From positions 107,379 through 171,378 of the forward strand of contig NZ_VEVQ02000004.1 in NCBI RefSeq assembly GCF_006491595.2: a DNA stretch of 64,000 nt, in the 5' to 3' direction. The DNA is from Flavobacterium jejuense (GTDB lineage Bacteria > Bacteroidota > Bacteroidia > Flavobacteriales > Flavobacteriaceae). Position numbers and translations under genes: made by a program. Position 1 is the stretch's first letter. The number at the start of each line of letters is the position of its first letter. Under the pieces are notes generated by a model. The model was given only the letters and a program-made list of their open reading frames with translations. It had not been told where the DNA came from and made no database searches. Shown piece by piece: positions 26,251 to 33,953 of this stretch.

Positions 26251-26422
26251 TAAAAAAATAATTAAATTGAACAAAGAACCATTAATCCTAACATTCGAAA
26301 AAAATATAGGATCTATTATAAAGGAAATAGAAAGTTCTGGAATTGATATAACAAATATAAAAATCACAAAATAATGACAAAAGAGCAAATTATAGAAAAA
26401 GTAAAAGAAAGGTGAAGTCAAC

Positions 26423-27193
26423 CTAAATCACACTTCTCAATTTCTCAATTTTTTCTACCACATTACCTCTTTCAAACAAACGTAAAATTTTAAAAATGAA
26501 AGATGGAATATAACCAGGATTGGTAATTAAATCGGCAATTTTAGTAATTTTATTATCCCTGATTAATATACTTTGTGTAAACTGAACATTATCTAATGGA
26601 GCCAGTTCTAACGCATACTTCCAAGCTCCGTTTCTAGCTTCTTGCATGCTAAAATCAATTAGAAAAGTATCTACATTTTTCGTTTTCTTCAAAACCCATT
26701 TTAGAAAAGGCCAAACATCTGACATAGCTGTTTCTACATTACCTACTAACCCAGATAATATGTGATTAATCATATTAAAATCGGCTTGCAAATCATGTAT
26801 TTCATTTCCAGGAGCAACTTGTGCTGCTGCAATGCTTAAATCTAAATTAATATGTGCATTCATCCCTAATAACAAATGTTGCAAAACCACCATCCAAAAA
26901 TCAGAAGCATATTCAAAAGCTACTTGCCAGCAAGATGAGGGTTGTAATCCAAATTTATATTCATAATAGGCTTTGATATATCTATTTGCAAAAATTACAT
27001 CAAGCTTCTCCATTCTTGGTCCGTTTTGAAACATACCCTCAGTAATGCCTTCTTTTACTTTTTCTGTTACTTTACAATATAAAACTGCAAAATAACCCAT
27101 TGGAGATTTTTCGTTTATAGTTTCACCAATAATTTCATTTAAAAGTAAAAGAACCTCATCTATAGTTCTTGCTTGCGGAATTGTTTTAGCCAT
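26423..27193 (-). CDS. DUF5995 family protein
   Basis: A 256-residue soluble protein with the features of DUF5995: an N-terminal TIDEVLLLLNEII, the central HLLLGMNAHINLDLSIAAAQ and the Asp/His-rich HDLQADFNMINHILS. The conserved His and Asp residues suggest a metal or helical-bundle enzyme, but the family has no known function. It is transcribed towards the end of locus A and is not part of it. Confidence 0.78.
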   Translation of the reverse strand: MAKTIPQARTIDEVLLLLNEIIGETINEKSPMGYFAVLYCKVTEKVKEGITEGMFQNGPRMEKLDVIFANRYIKAYYEYKFGLQPSSCWQVAFEYASDFWMVVLQHLLLGMNAHINLDLSIAAAQVAPGNEIHDLQADFNMINHILSGLVGNVETAMSDVWPFLKWVLKKTKNVDTFLIDFSMQEARNGAWKYALELAPLDNVQFTQSILIRDNKITKIADLITNPGYIPSFIFKILRLFERGNVVEKIEKLRSVI

Positions 27194-27276
27194 ATTTATG
27201 GGGTTTTATAAAATACTAACTAAAATTAGTGTATTTAGTGTGGTTTTTAAATAAAAATTTCAAAATATTTTTTTTA

Positions 27277-27284
27277 TATATTTG
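27277..27284 (+). promoter_or_regulatory. Candidate -7 box of the methyltransferase gene
   Basis: TATATTTG at 27277-27284, matching TAnnTTTG, about 18 bases ahead of the preferred start at 27303. The -33 box is not clear. Confidence 0.45.
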
Positions 27285-27302
27285 GCACTCATTAAATACA
27301 TC

Positions 27303-28055
27303 ATGGCATTACAAGAAGAATTAGAACAACAAGGTGTTTGGTTATTTCGATATAGAGGGGTTTTACCAGTGCTAATTTTAGGAATTGGTATGTTACTTTT
27401 TCTACAAACAGAATTGTATCCTGAAACCTTTTTTCTAAAGAAAACTCCTTATGAAATTTATTATGAAATGCTATGTTTAGTTTTCAGTCTTTTCGGTTTA
27501 TTCCTTAGAATTTGTGTGATTGGTTATGTACCCAAAAACACTTCTGGAAGAACAGTAAAAAAGAAAGTGGCAGATAGCTTAAACACCACTGGAATGTATT
27601 CTTTAGTTAGACATCCTTTATATGTAGGCAACTTTTTTATGTGGCTTGGTCCAGCTATGTTATGTGGAAACTTTTGGTTTGTGGTTTCTTTTACACTTCT
27701 TTATTGGGTTTATTATGAAAGAATTATGTTTTCTGAAGAACAATTTTTAAGGGGTAAATTTGGTGAAACTTACCTAAATTGGGCTGAAAAAATTCCAGCA
27801 TTTGTCCCTGATTTTAAAAACTTTGTAAAACCTAATCTTACTTTTAGTTGGAAAAAAGTTGTAAGAAAAGAAATTAATGGTCTTTTTCTATTATTTCTTG
27901 TATTCTTCTTTTTTGACTATTTAGGTGTCTTAACTAAAAATGAGACTGCTTTTAATCCCTTTTTATTTTATAGTTTAATTATTCTTTCTGTAGCAATCGT
28001 AGTTATCAAAATAATTAAAAAGAAAACAGATCTTTTAAAACAAGAAAACAGATAA
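27303..28055 (+). CDS. Membrane methyltransferase (PEMT/ICMT-like)
   Basis: About 250 residues from ATG 27303 (MALQEELEQQGVWLF); the frame opens earlier at TTG 27282, which lies within the -7 box. Hydrophobic segments lie near residues 20-36, 55-75, 110-130, 135-150 and two more in the C-terminal part. The motif SLVRHPLYVGNFFMWLG with downstream YYERIMFSEEQFL is the cofactor-binding signature of isoprenylcysteine/phospholipid methyltransferase-type membrane enzymes. The substrate is unknown; it may modify a lipid. Confidence 0.82.
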   Translation: MALQEELEQQGVWLFRYRGVLPVLILGIGMLLFLQTELYPETFFLKKTPYEIYYEMLCLVFSLFGLFLRICVIGYVPKNTSGRTVKKKVADSLNTTGMYSLVRHPLYVGNFFMWLGPAMLCGNFWFVVSFTLLYWVYYERIMFSEEQFLRGKFGETYLNWAEKIPAFVPDFKNFVKPNLTFSWKKVVRKEINGLFLLFLVFFFFDYLGVLTKNETAFNPFLFYSLIILSVAIVVIKIIKKKTDLLKQENR

Positions 28056-28062
28056 AATTATA

Positions 28063-28275
28063 CTAATTTTTCTTTAAAAAAACTATATGTTTCCAAGCTA
28101 ATATAGCTCCTGTTTCATCCTATCTTGATGTTATGTCGTTATAAATTCAGGATAAACAAAAGCCCTCTACTCCACCAACTTTACCATTACAGTCTTTGTG
28201 CGATTTTAAATACTCATAAGCTGTAATAAAATCTTCCAACATTTCTTTAGATTTGGTAAAAAAGTATGTTTTTAT
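28063..28275 (-). pseudogene. Dienelactone hydrolase remnant
   Basis: On the minus strand the frame gives LEDFITAYEYLKSHKDCNGK VGGVEGFCLS then a stop, matching in style the region before the nucleophile of dienelactone hydrolases (xxLKxxxxxxGKVGVVGFCxGG). After a gap with stops, AILAWKHIVFLKKN and a stop resembles the usual C-terminal LAWxRTxxFFKK helix. The beginning and the middle are gone. From 28276 to 28447 I see nothing else recognisable. Confidence 0.55.
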
Positions 28276-28447
28276 GTGTCAAAATAGTATTAATATTCGA
28301 TGCCGTTTTAATATAAATAATGCTAAAATGATTCCAATTACTCTAAAAATTGTGATTTATTAAGCTGTTTTTCTGTTTTTGAAAGCTCAAACATCTAATT
28401 TGTATTAAAATTCTTCTTATATTTACTATATGAATTAAGCCCACTAA

Positions 28448-30508
28448 ATGTTGAAAAAAACGATTCCTTTATTCATAATATTACTTATAGTAGCTTGGGC
28501 AATTTCTTGTTCAAAATCCCCTCTATTAACCTCAGAAGAAAAAAATTACCTTGAAAAAAACGATAGTATCAAAGTAGCTGTTTTTCCTTATTATCCTCCA
28601 TATCAATTCACCAATGACCAAGGATACATGGAAGGCATTTTTATTGATTTTTTAGAATTAATTGAAAACAAAACCGATTATAACTTCAAAAAAGTTTATT
28701 ATACTGATTGGGGTCAAGTATTAGAAGATGCTCAAAATAACAAAATAGATATAATTCTTGAAATTCAAAGAACAAAAGATAAAGAGGATTTTTTAACTTT
28801 TTATCCACCTTTATTTGAATCTAGACATGCCATTGTTCAAGAAAAAGAAGATTCTACAATTAAAAATTTGAAAAATTTTGGTACAAGAAGGCTTATTCTT
28901 CCCTATAAATATTCAATAGTAGAAACCATTCAAAAAAAATATCCAACTATTACAATTGGTTATGGTAAAGATGAATTAGACTGTTTGCAAAAAGTTAACA
29001 CTGGTGAATATGATGCCTATATTGGTCCTAAAGCTATTATAAAATATTTAATTACTAAAAATAATTTAAACAATGTCACAATTTCTTCTGAACTTGATAT
29101 TTCTTATAGTCCAGGATTAGCCGTCGTTAAACAAAATAAAATTTTACAATCTATTATAAAAAAGAGTCTTAACAGTATTTCAAATAAAGAAAAAAAAATT
29201 ATTATAGATAATTGGCTTTTTAATATGGTTACTCCTTTTTATGAGAAACCTAATTTTTGGATTTGGGTAACTTTCTCTATTGTCTGTTTATTACTGATTA
29301 TTCTTCTTATTAACCGCTATTTAAATTTCAAAATAAAACAAAGTACTAAACAATTAAGAATTGCTAAAGAAAAAGCGGAAGAGAGTGATCGTTTAAAGAC
29401 CAATTTTATTCAAAACATTTCTCATGAAATACGCACTCCTATGAATGGTATTATTGGATTTTCTGAATTACTAATTAAAGAGGATGTTACACTAGAGGAG
29501 CAAAAACAATTTGCAAAAATAATAGTCAAGAACAGCAAGGAACTTATTGTGATTATCGATAATATTTTAGAAATTGCAAAGCTTCAAACTGAAAAAATAA
29601 TCATCAAACCTGAAACAATAGATTTGGATGTGTTATTTGAAAGTATTGATAAAAAATACCATCAAAAAGCTAAAGAAAAAAACATAAATCTTGTTGTTGA
29701 GAGCAAGCTTTCCACAAAAACAGATCTAGTCTTGATAGACAAACCAAAACTTTTTAAAATACTTTTAAATCTAATTGACAATGCTATTAAATTTACCAAT
29801 ATCGGTTCAATTATTATAGAGTATACTATTGTAGATAAAGAAATTATTATAAGTATAAAAGATACTGGAATAGGTATAAAAAAAGTAGACCAAGAAACTA
29901 TATTTAATATTTTCACGCAATCTGAAAAAGAAATTTCAAAGAATTATGGAGGACTAGGTTTAGGACTTTCGATAGCAAAAAAAAATGCAGATTTACTAGG
30001 TGGTAAAATAGAAGTAGAAACATCAGAAAACCAAGGAAGTACATTTACATTAACACTACCTTTTATTGCTGCACCAAAAACAAATGATATTACACTTAAA
30101 AATACATTTGACAATAAAGAAAAACCTGAAAAACATATTATTTTAATAGCTGAAGATGGAGATGTTAATTTTATGTTTTTAAAAACAGTTTTGTCAAAAA
30201 TGCCTGAGTTTAATTTTGTAATACATCGTGCTGAAAATGGTAAAAAAGCAGTTGATATTTGTAAAGAAAATAAGCAAATAGAATTAGTTTTTATGGATAT
30301 TAAAATGCCAATAATGGATGGTTATGAAGCAACAAAACAAATAAAACAATTAAACCCTCTACTTCCTGTTATTGCTCAAACAGCTTACTCAACTGAAGAA
30401 GACATACAAAAAGCTATGGCAGCTGGTTGTGATGATTTTATTTCAAAACCTATTGATAGAAGTTTATTAAAACCTATTATATCTCGTTATATATTTAAAA
30501 CTACCTGA
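28448..30508 (+). CDS. Hybrid sensor histidine kinase with periplasmic SBP_bac_3 domain
   Basis: A 686-residue BvgS-like kinase. Signal/lipobox-like AISCSKSP at the N-terminus; residues 40-260 form a type 3 solute-binding domain (DSIKVAVFPYYPPYQFTND); a membrane helix lies near 272-292; HisKA has the phospho-acceptor His326 in NISHEIRTPMNG; HATPase_c shows NLIDNAIKFT, DTGIGI and GGLGLGLSIAK; the C-terminal receiver has Asp617 in FMDIKMPIMDGYE and Lys in FISKPID. It would sense a small periplasmic ligand. No separate response regulator is adjacent. The targets are unknown. Confidence 0.93.
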   Translation: MLKKTIPLFIILLIVAWAISCSKSPLLTSEEKNYLEKNDSIKVAVFPYYPPYQFTNDQGYMEGIFIDFLELIENKTDYNFKKVYYTDWGQVLEDAQNNKIDIILEIQRTKDKEDFLTFYPPLFESRHAIVQEKEDSTIKNLKNFGTRRLILPYKYSIVETIQKKYPTITIGYGKDELDCLQKVNTGEYDAYIGPKAIIKYLITKNNLNNVTISSELDISYSPGLAVVKQNKILQSIIKKSLNSISNKEKKIIIDNWLFNMVTPFYEKPNFWIWVTFSIVCLLLIILLINRYLNFKIKQSTKQLRIAKEKAEESDRLKTNFIQNISHEIRTPMNGIIGFSELLIKEDVTLEEQKQFAKIIVKNSKELIVIIDNILEIAKLQTEKIIIKPETIDLDVLFESIDKKYHQKAKEKNINLVVESKLSTKTDLVLIDKPKLFKILLNLIDNAIKFTNIGSIIIEYTIVDKEIIISIKDTGIGIKKVDQETIFNIFTQSEKEISKNYGGLGLGLSIAKKNADLLGGKIEVETSENQGSTFTLTLPFIAAPKTNDITLKNTFDNKEKPEKHIILIAEDGDVNFMFLKTVLSKMPEFNFVIHRAENGKKAVDICKENKQIELVFMDIKMPIMDGYEATKQIKQLNPLLPVIAQTAYSTEEDIQKAMAAGCDDFISKPIDRSLLKPIISRYIFKTT

Positions 30509-30513
30509 ATTTT

Positions 30514-31275
30514 CTAATTTATTGCTTTTTGAGTTACACTAAAAATTTCACCATTTACTCTAGATTGCAGATAAACAACTACCTTATAATTAGAAGGTGA
30601 CCATTCTTTTTTAAATTCAATAAAAATACTTTCTTTTTCTTCTTTTACAGGTTTAGTTACTAAGTCATATACAATAGCATAATTTGTTTCTTGTAAACCT
30701 TTATTCTCGCCTCTTTTAATTGTAATAAAGTCCTTTTTCTTAACCAATACAATATTAACTACACTATTTTCTTTCAAAAAACTAAGACTATAATCAACTT
30801 TTAAACTATTTTCTTTAATTAAAAGATTATCTATACTTATAATTTCCTTTTTAAGAGAAGTCAATTCTTTCAAAACTATATTTTGTATCTCATTTTCTTT
30901 ACTTCCTATTAGTTCATATTTGCCATTAATAATTAATTGAGGTGTAAATAAATTGCTTTCCATTTTAACAGCATATTCATGCTGTCTAGTGGTGAATTTT
31001 GCCTTACTAAATGGATCTTTCCAACCTAAATAATTCCAATAATCAACATGAAAGGCTAATGGGATACTATTTGAATTATCTTGTAAAGCATATTTTTCTA
31101 AGACTTTATCAGCAGGTGGGTAACTACTACAGCCTTGAGAAGTAAAAAGTTCAAGAACAACGAAACCTTTTTTATTTACCTGTTTTGTCTTTTCATCCAT
31201 TTTTTCTTCAGAAATAAAACTAGAAACTAGGAAAAGAAATAATAGTCTATTTCCAATTTTTAAAGCAATCTTCAT
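30514..31275 (-). CDS. DUF1223 (thioredoxin-like) secreted protein
   Basis: A 253-residue protein with an N-terminal hydrophobic segment (LLFLFLVSSFI). The DUF1223 core is visible: VVLELFTSQGCSSYPPADKV, FHVDYWNYLGWKDPFS and LFTPQLIINGKYELIGS. The fold is thioredoxin-like, but only one Cys of the usual pair position is present (GCSS), so disulfide exchange is doubtful. It converges with the kinase gene (5-base gap). Confidence 0.85.
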   Translation of the reverse strand: MKIALKIGNRLLFLFLVSSFISEEKMDEKTKQVNKKGFVVLELFTSQGCSSYPPADKVLEKYALQDNSNSIPLAFHVDYWNYLGWKDPFSKAKFTTRQHEYAVKMESNLFTPQLIINGKYELIGSKENEIQNIVLKELTSLKKEIISIDNLLIKENSLKVDYSLSFLKENSVVNIVLVKKKDFITIKRGENKGLQETNYAIVYDLVTKPVKEEKESIFIEFKKEWSPSNYKVVVYLQSRVNGEIFSVTQKAIN

Positions 31276-31428
31276 TTTTCTTTTTTTAACTAATTTAAAC
31301 TAATTATAAGCTATAAAATGTAAGCTAATTTATATATTGTTAAAAAAAGAAAATATTCTTATTTTGTCTAAAAAACGATTTGTAAAAGGTTTACACATAT
31401 GCTTAAAAATCAATTGTATTACTTTTTT

Positions 31429-31482
31429 TAGATTATTTTCTTTGTTTTTATTTGTTTGTTAGATTATTTTCTATTATATTTG
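31429..31482 (+). promoter_or_regulatory. Promoter of toxin locus B with tandem TAGATTATTTTCT motif
   Basis: TAGATTATTTTCT at 31429-31441 and 31460-31472, then TATATTTG at 31475-31482, with TTTG at 31451-31454 placed 20 bases ahead of the -7 box. The block 31451-31482 matches 15869-15900 of locus A at 30 of 32 positions. It lies about 20 bases before the first gene of the locus. Confidence 0.78.
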
Positions 31483-31504
31483 TATTCTAATTAAATACTA
31501 AAAA

Positions 31505-31981
31505 GTGGACAAACATACCAAACAAAGAATACTAAAATTACATCCAACTATTAGGAGTGAAGTTTTTAAAATTATAAAAGAATGTGATGCGACATTAACT
31601 GGAAAAGCTAAAATAAGAATAACGGAAGGGTTACGGACTTTTAATGAACAAGATAAATTATATGCAAAAGGTAGAATTACCACAGGAAAAAAAGTAACCA
31701 ATGCTAAAGCAGGACAATCTATTCATAATTATGGTTTCGCTGTTGATATATGCCTAATCATTGACAAAAAAATTGCTTCATGGGACACTATTAAAGATTG
31801 GGATAATGATGCCATAGCAGATTGACATGAATGTGTTACAATATTCGAAAAATATGGTTGGAACTGGGGTGGAAACTGGAAAAATTTCAAAGATTTTCCT
31901 CATTTTGAAAAAAAAGAATATAATAATTGGAGAAAATTATCTAAACTAAAAAAAGATAAAAATGATTATGTAATTTTATAA
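31505..31981 (+). pseudogene. M15-type peptidoglycan peptidase broken by an in-frame TGA
   Basis: From the GTG at 31505 the frame encodes an M15 (VanY/endolysin-like) D-Ala-D-Ala/L-Ala-D-Glu peptidase: IRITEGLRTFNEQDKLYAKG, SIHNYGFAVDICL (zinc His and Asp) and, after an in-frame TGA at 31823-31825, KYGWNWGGNWKNFKDFPHFE with the final zinc His. The TGA stands where family members normally have Trp in the motif D-W-x-E, so a single TGG-to-TGA change is likely. The product would lose the last zinc ligand. It is first in locus B; a cell-wall-cutting role in toxin release is inferred from position. Confidence 0.8.
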
Positions 31982-32037
31982 ACAAACTACATGAATGTTA
32001 AATGTAATTAAGAATTCAATAAATAAACTTTAAAAAC

Positions 32038-32493
32038 ATGAAAACCTTAAAAATTAAAATCGCATTATTTGCGATAGTTGTCTTAACAAGTTGCCAAGCT
32101 ATTAAAACAGCTGTTTTTGATCAATATTCCTATCAAAAAACAACTGAGTTAAAAGTAGAAACAATTATACTAATAGAAAATGCTACATCTCCATATGAAA
32201 ATCATAAAGAAATAGTCGAAAAACTACTTTTAGATATTGAGAAATTGAAAGAATATGAAAAAAACAAACCTAATAATGAAATCACTTTTGCAATGTGGAC
32301 TGTTCTGAGCGATAAAGAAAAAAACCTAGTAGGTAGCTTTTTTAAACTTTGGAAAGAGAAACAAAAACTCTCACCCACTTTTGTAGAAGAATCTAAAAAG
32401 CAAATAGAAGAAGCGTTTGATCTATTAATTCAATATGAAATTAAAAAAGATAAAACTTCAAAAGACAATTTATTAGCAATTATATCACAATAA
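32038..32493 (+). CDS. Lipoprotein of toxin locus B
   Basis: A 151-residue lipoprotein: MKTLKIKIALFAIVVLTSCQ with lipobox Cys19, then a helical, Lys/Glu-rich body (KEIVEKLLLDIEKLKEYEKN and later TFVEESKKQIEEAFDLLIQ). Family not recognised. It sits between the M15 remnant and the 108-residue gene. In phage-like lysis modules a small lipoprotein can act as a spanin; that reading is speculative. Confidence 0.72.
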   Translation: MKTLKIKIALFAIVVLTSCQAIKTAVFDQYSYQKTTELKVETIILIENATSPYENHKEIVEKLLLDIEKLKEYEKNKPNNEITFAMWTVLSDKEKNLVGSFFKLWKEKQKLSPTFVEESKKQIEEAFDLLIQYEIKKDKTSKDNLLAIISQ

Positions 32494-32510
32494 CAAACAT
32501 ATAAACAATC

Positions 32511-32837
32511 ATGGATTTAGAAAAATTAGTAAATGATTTAAAAGAGTCACTTTTAACATTATTAGGTAATAAATACAAAGAATTCAAGCCAGAAATTCAA
32601 AAAGACATTACTGCTTTCTTAAAAGAGTCAGAAGAAAAACTAAAACGTTGGATAGTACTATTAGCAGAAGGTTCGTTGACCAAAGATGAGTTTGAATGGC
32701 TTTTAAAAAGTCAAAAAGACATTGTTGCTTTAAAAGCACTTCAAACAGTAGGATTGTCCAAAATAAGAATTAATAACATTAAAAACAGTATTATAAAAAC
32801 AATATTTGATATTGTGGTAGCCACTGTAATAAAATAA
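32511..32837 (+). CDS. Small helical protein of toxin locus B
   Basis: A 108-residue all-helical protein, 17 bases after the lipoprotein gene and 7 before the patatin gene. The first 70 residues are amphipathic and charged; the C-terminus (IKNSIIKTIFDIVVATVIK) is hydrophobic and could touch or enter the membrane. Not recognised; a holin-like or adaptor role is only a possibility from context. Confidence 0.7.
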   Translation: MDLEKLVNDLKESLLTLLGNKYKEFKPEIQKDITAFLKESEEKLKRWIVLLAEGSLTKDEFEWLLKSQKDIVALKALQTVGLSKIRINNIKNSIIKTIFDIVVATVIK

Positions 32838-32844
32838 CAAAGTA

Positions 32845-33882
32845 ATGGCAAAAAAAATCAGAGTATTAAGTTTAGATGGAGGAGGAATAAGAGGGATAAT
32901 TACGGCTGTGGTTTTAAAATACATACAAGAACAATTACAACGAATCGATAATCCTAATGCAAAAATTGGTGATTATTTTGACTTAATAGCTGGAAGTAGT
33001 ACAGGCGGAATATTAACTGCTGTTTTACTGTTTCCAGATAATACCAAAAACGCAAAGTTTTCAGTAGAAGCTGCATTGGATTTGTATGCCAAAAAAGGAG
33101 ATTCCATTTTTAATGTCTCGTTTTGGGAAGAAATCATCAATCCGTTTGGGCTGTTTAATGAAAAGATTTCCCAACGTAACTTAGAAAGACAACTAAAAGA
33201 AGTGTTTGGAGATTTAAAACTTAATGAACTCATAAAACCATGTTTAATTACCACTTATGACATCAATCAAAGAAAATCAAAGTTTTTTTGTAGTCATGAA
33301 GCCTATACTCCTTTGGAAAACTTTTATGTTAGAGATGTTTGTAGAGCAACTAGTGCTGCACCAACGTATTTTGAACCTGCTAAAATAAAATCGCTTTATG
33401 ACCAAGAGTTTACATTGATAGATGGTGGAGTTTATGCTAATAACCCCGCGATGTGTGCTTATGCAGAAGCAAGAAAAATACCATTTTCAAAAGTATTACA
33501 CGATTCGCAAAAAATAGATTACCCAGACATAAACGATATGGTTATTGTTTCTGTAGGAACAGGAGAGGTTTTAAAACCTTACACCTTTGAAAAATTTGAG
33601 AATGCAGGAAAAATAAAATGGATCTCACCCTTGATAGATATATTATTGTCAGCCAATGTTGAAACAGTTAATTATCATCTTTCTAAAATGTACGAATCAT
33701 TAGGTCCAAGAAACAGAAAAAATTATTATCGTTTAATGCCACAACTTAGAAATGCTTCACCAGAAATGGACGATACATCAAAGAAAAACATCTACGAACT
33801 CATTCAAGCTGGTTTGTATTTTGTAGATCAGAACAGAAAAATGTTAAATGAAATTGCTAGAAAGTTAGTGAAATATAAATAA
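32845..33882 (+). CDS. Patatin-like phospholipase
   Basis: A 345-residue patatin. The oxyanion loop is LSLDGGGIRGI (residues 8-18), the nucleophile Ser52 lies in AGSSTGG (GxSxG), and the catalytic Asp194 in LIDGGVYANNP; all are intact. Patatins hydrolyse acyl lipids. There are no CBASS cyclase genes beside it, so a role in phage defence is not supported; it lies in the operon just before the polymorphic toxin, suggesting an effector or a membrane-acting helper of delivery. Confidence 0.9.
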   Translation: MAKKIRVLSLDGGGIRGIITAVVLKYIQEQLQRIDNPNAKIGDYFDLIAGSSTGGILTAVLLFPDNTKNAKFSVEAALDLYAKKGDSIFNVSFWEEIINPFGLFNEKISQRNLERQLKEVFGDLKLNELIKPCLITTYDINQRKSKFFCSHEAYTPLENFYVRDVCRATSAAPTYFEPAKIKSLYDQEFTLIDGGVYANNPAMCAYAEARKIPFSKVLHDSQKIDYPDINDMVIVSVGTGEVLKPYTFEKFENAGKIKWISPLIDILLSANVETVNYHLSKMYESLGPRNRKNYYRLMPQLRNASPEMDDTSKKNIYELIQAGLYFVDQNRKMLNEIARKLVKYK

Positions 33883-33953
33883 AATAAAGAGATTCAAGGT
33901 GCACATTGAGTTTCATTTATAAATACACGCAAATAAAAAATTACACACAAATC

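Larger units (their letters stand above)
25869..26414 (+). pseudogene. Decayed cassette A5 (toxin and immunity remnants)
   Basis: The junction frame runs only to 26061 (ending in FKKRTKPN). After it the frame is lost. A short frame at 26183-26374 ends in GIDITNIKITK, close to the end of module A3 (GIDISKITIKK), and is followed immediately by MTKEQIIEKVKER and a stop, which resembles the start of the B4 immunity protein (TKEQIIEKAKN). So the cassette keeps the head, a fragment of a toxin tail and the first codons of an immunity gene. This accounts for the 26062-26422 stretch, which otherwise holds only short inverted repeats. Confidence 0.6.

Noticed and set aside
31823..31825. Recoding of TGA (as Trp or selenocysteine) in the M15 gene
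   Set aside because: TGA is used as a normal stop elsewhere in the window (for example the S41 protease at 45907-45909), and no recoding structure was noticed; a nonsense mutation is simpler.
32845..33882. CBASS phospholipase effector
   Set aside because: No cyclic-nucleotide synthase or other CBASS genes are adjacent; the operon context is a polymorphic toxin.
33906..33953. N-terminal extension of toxin B1 from TTG 33906
   Set aside because: The extension is low in complexity and starts at a rare codon; ATG 33954 gives a normal N-terminus. The same reasoning removed the early starts at 8905, 11650, 27282, 42962 and 6623.
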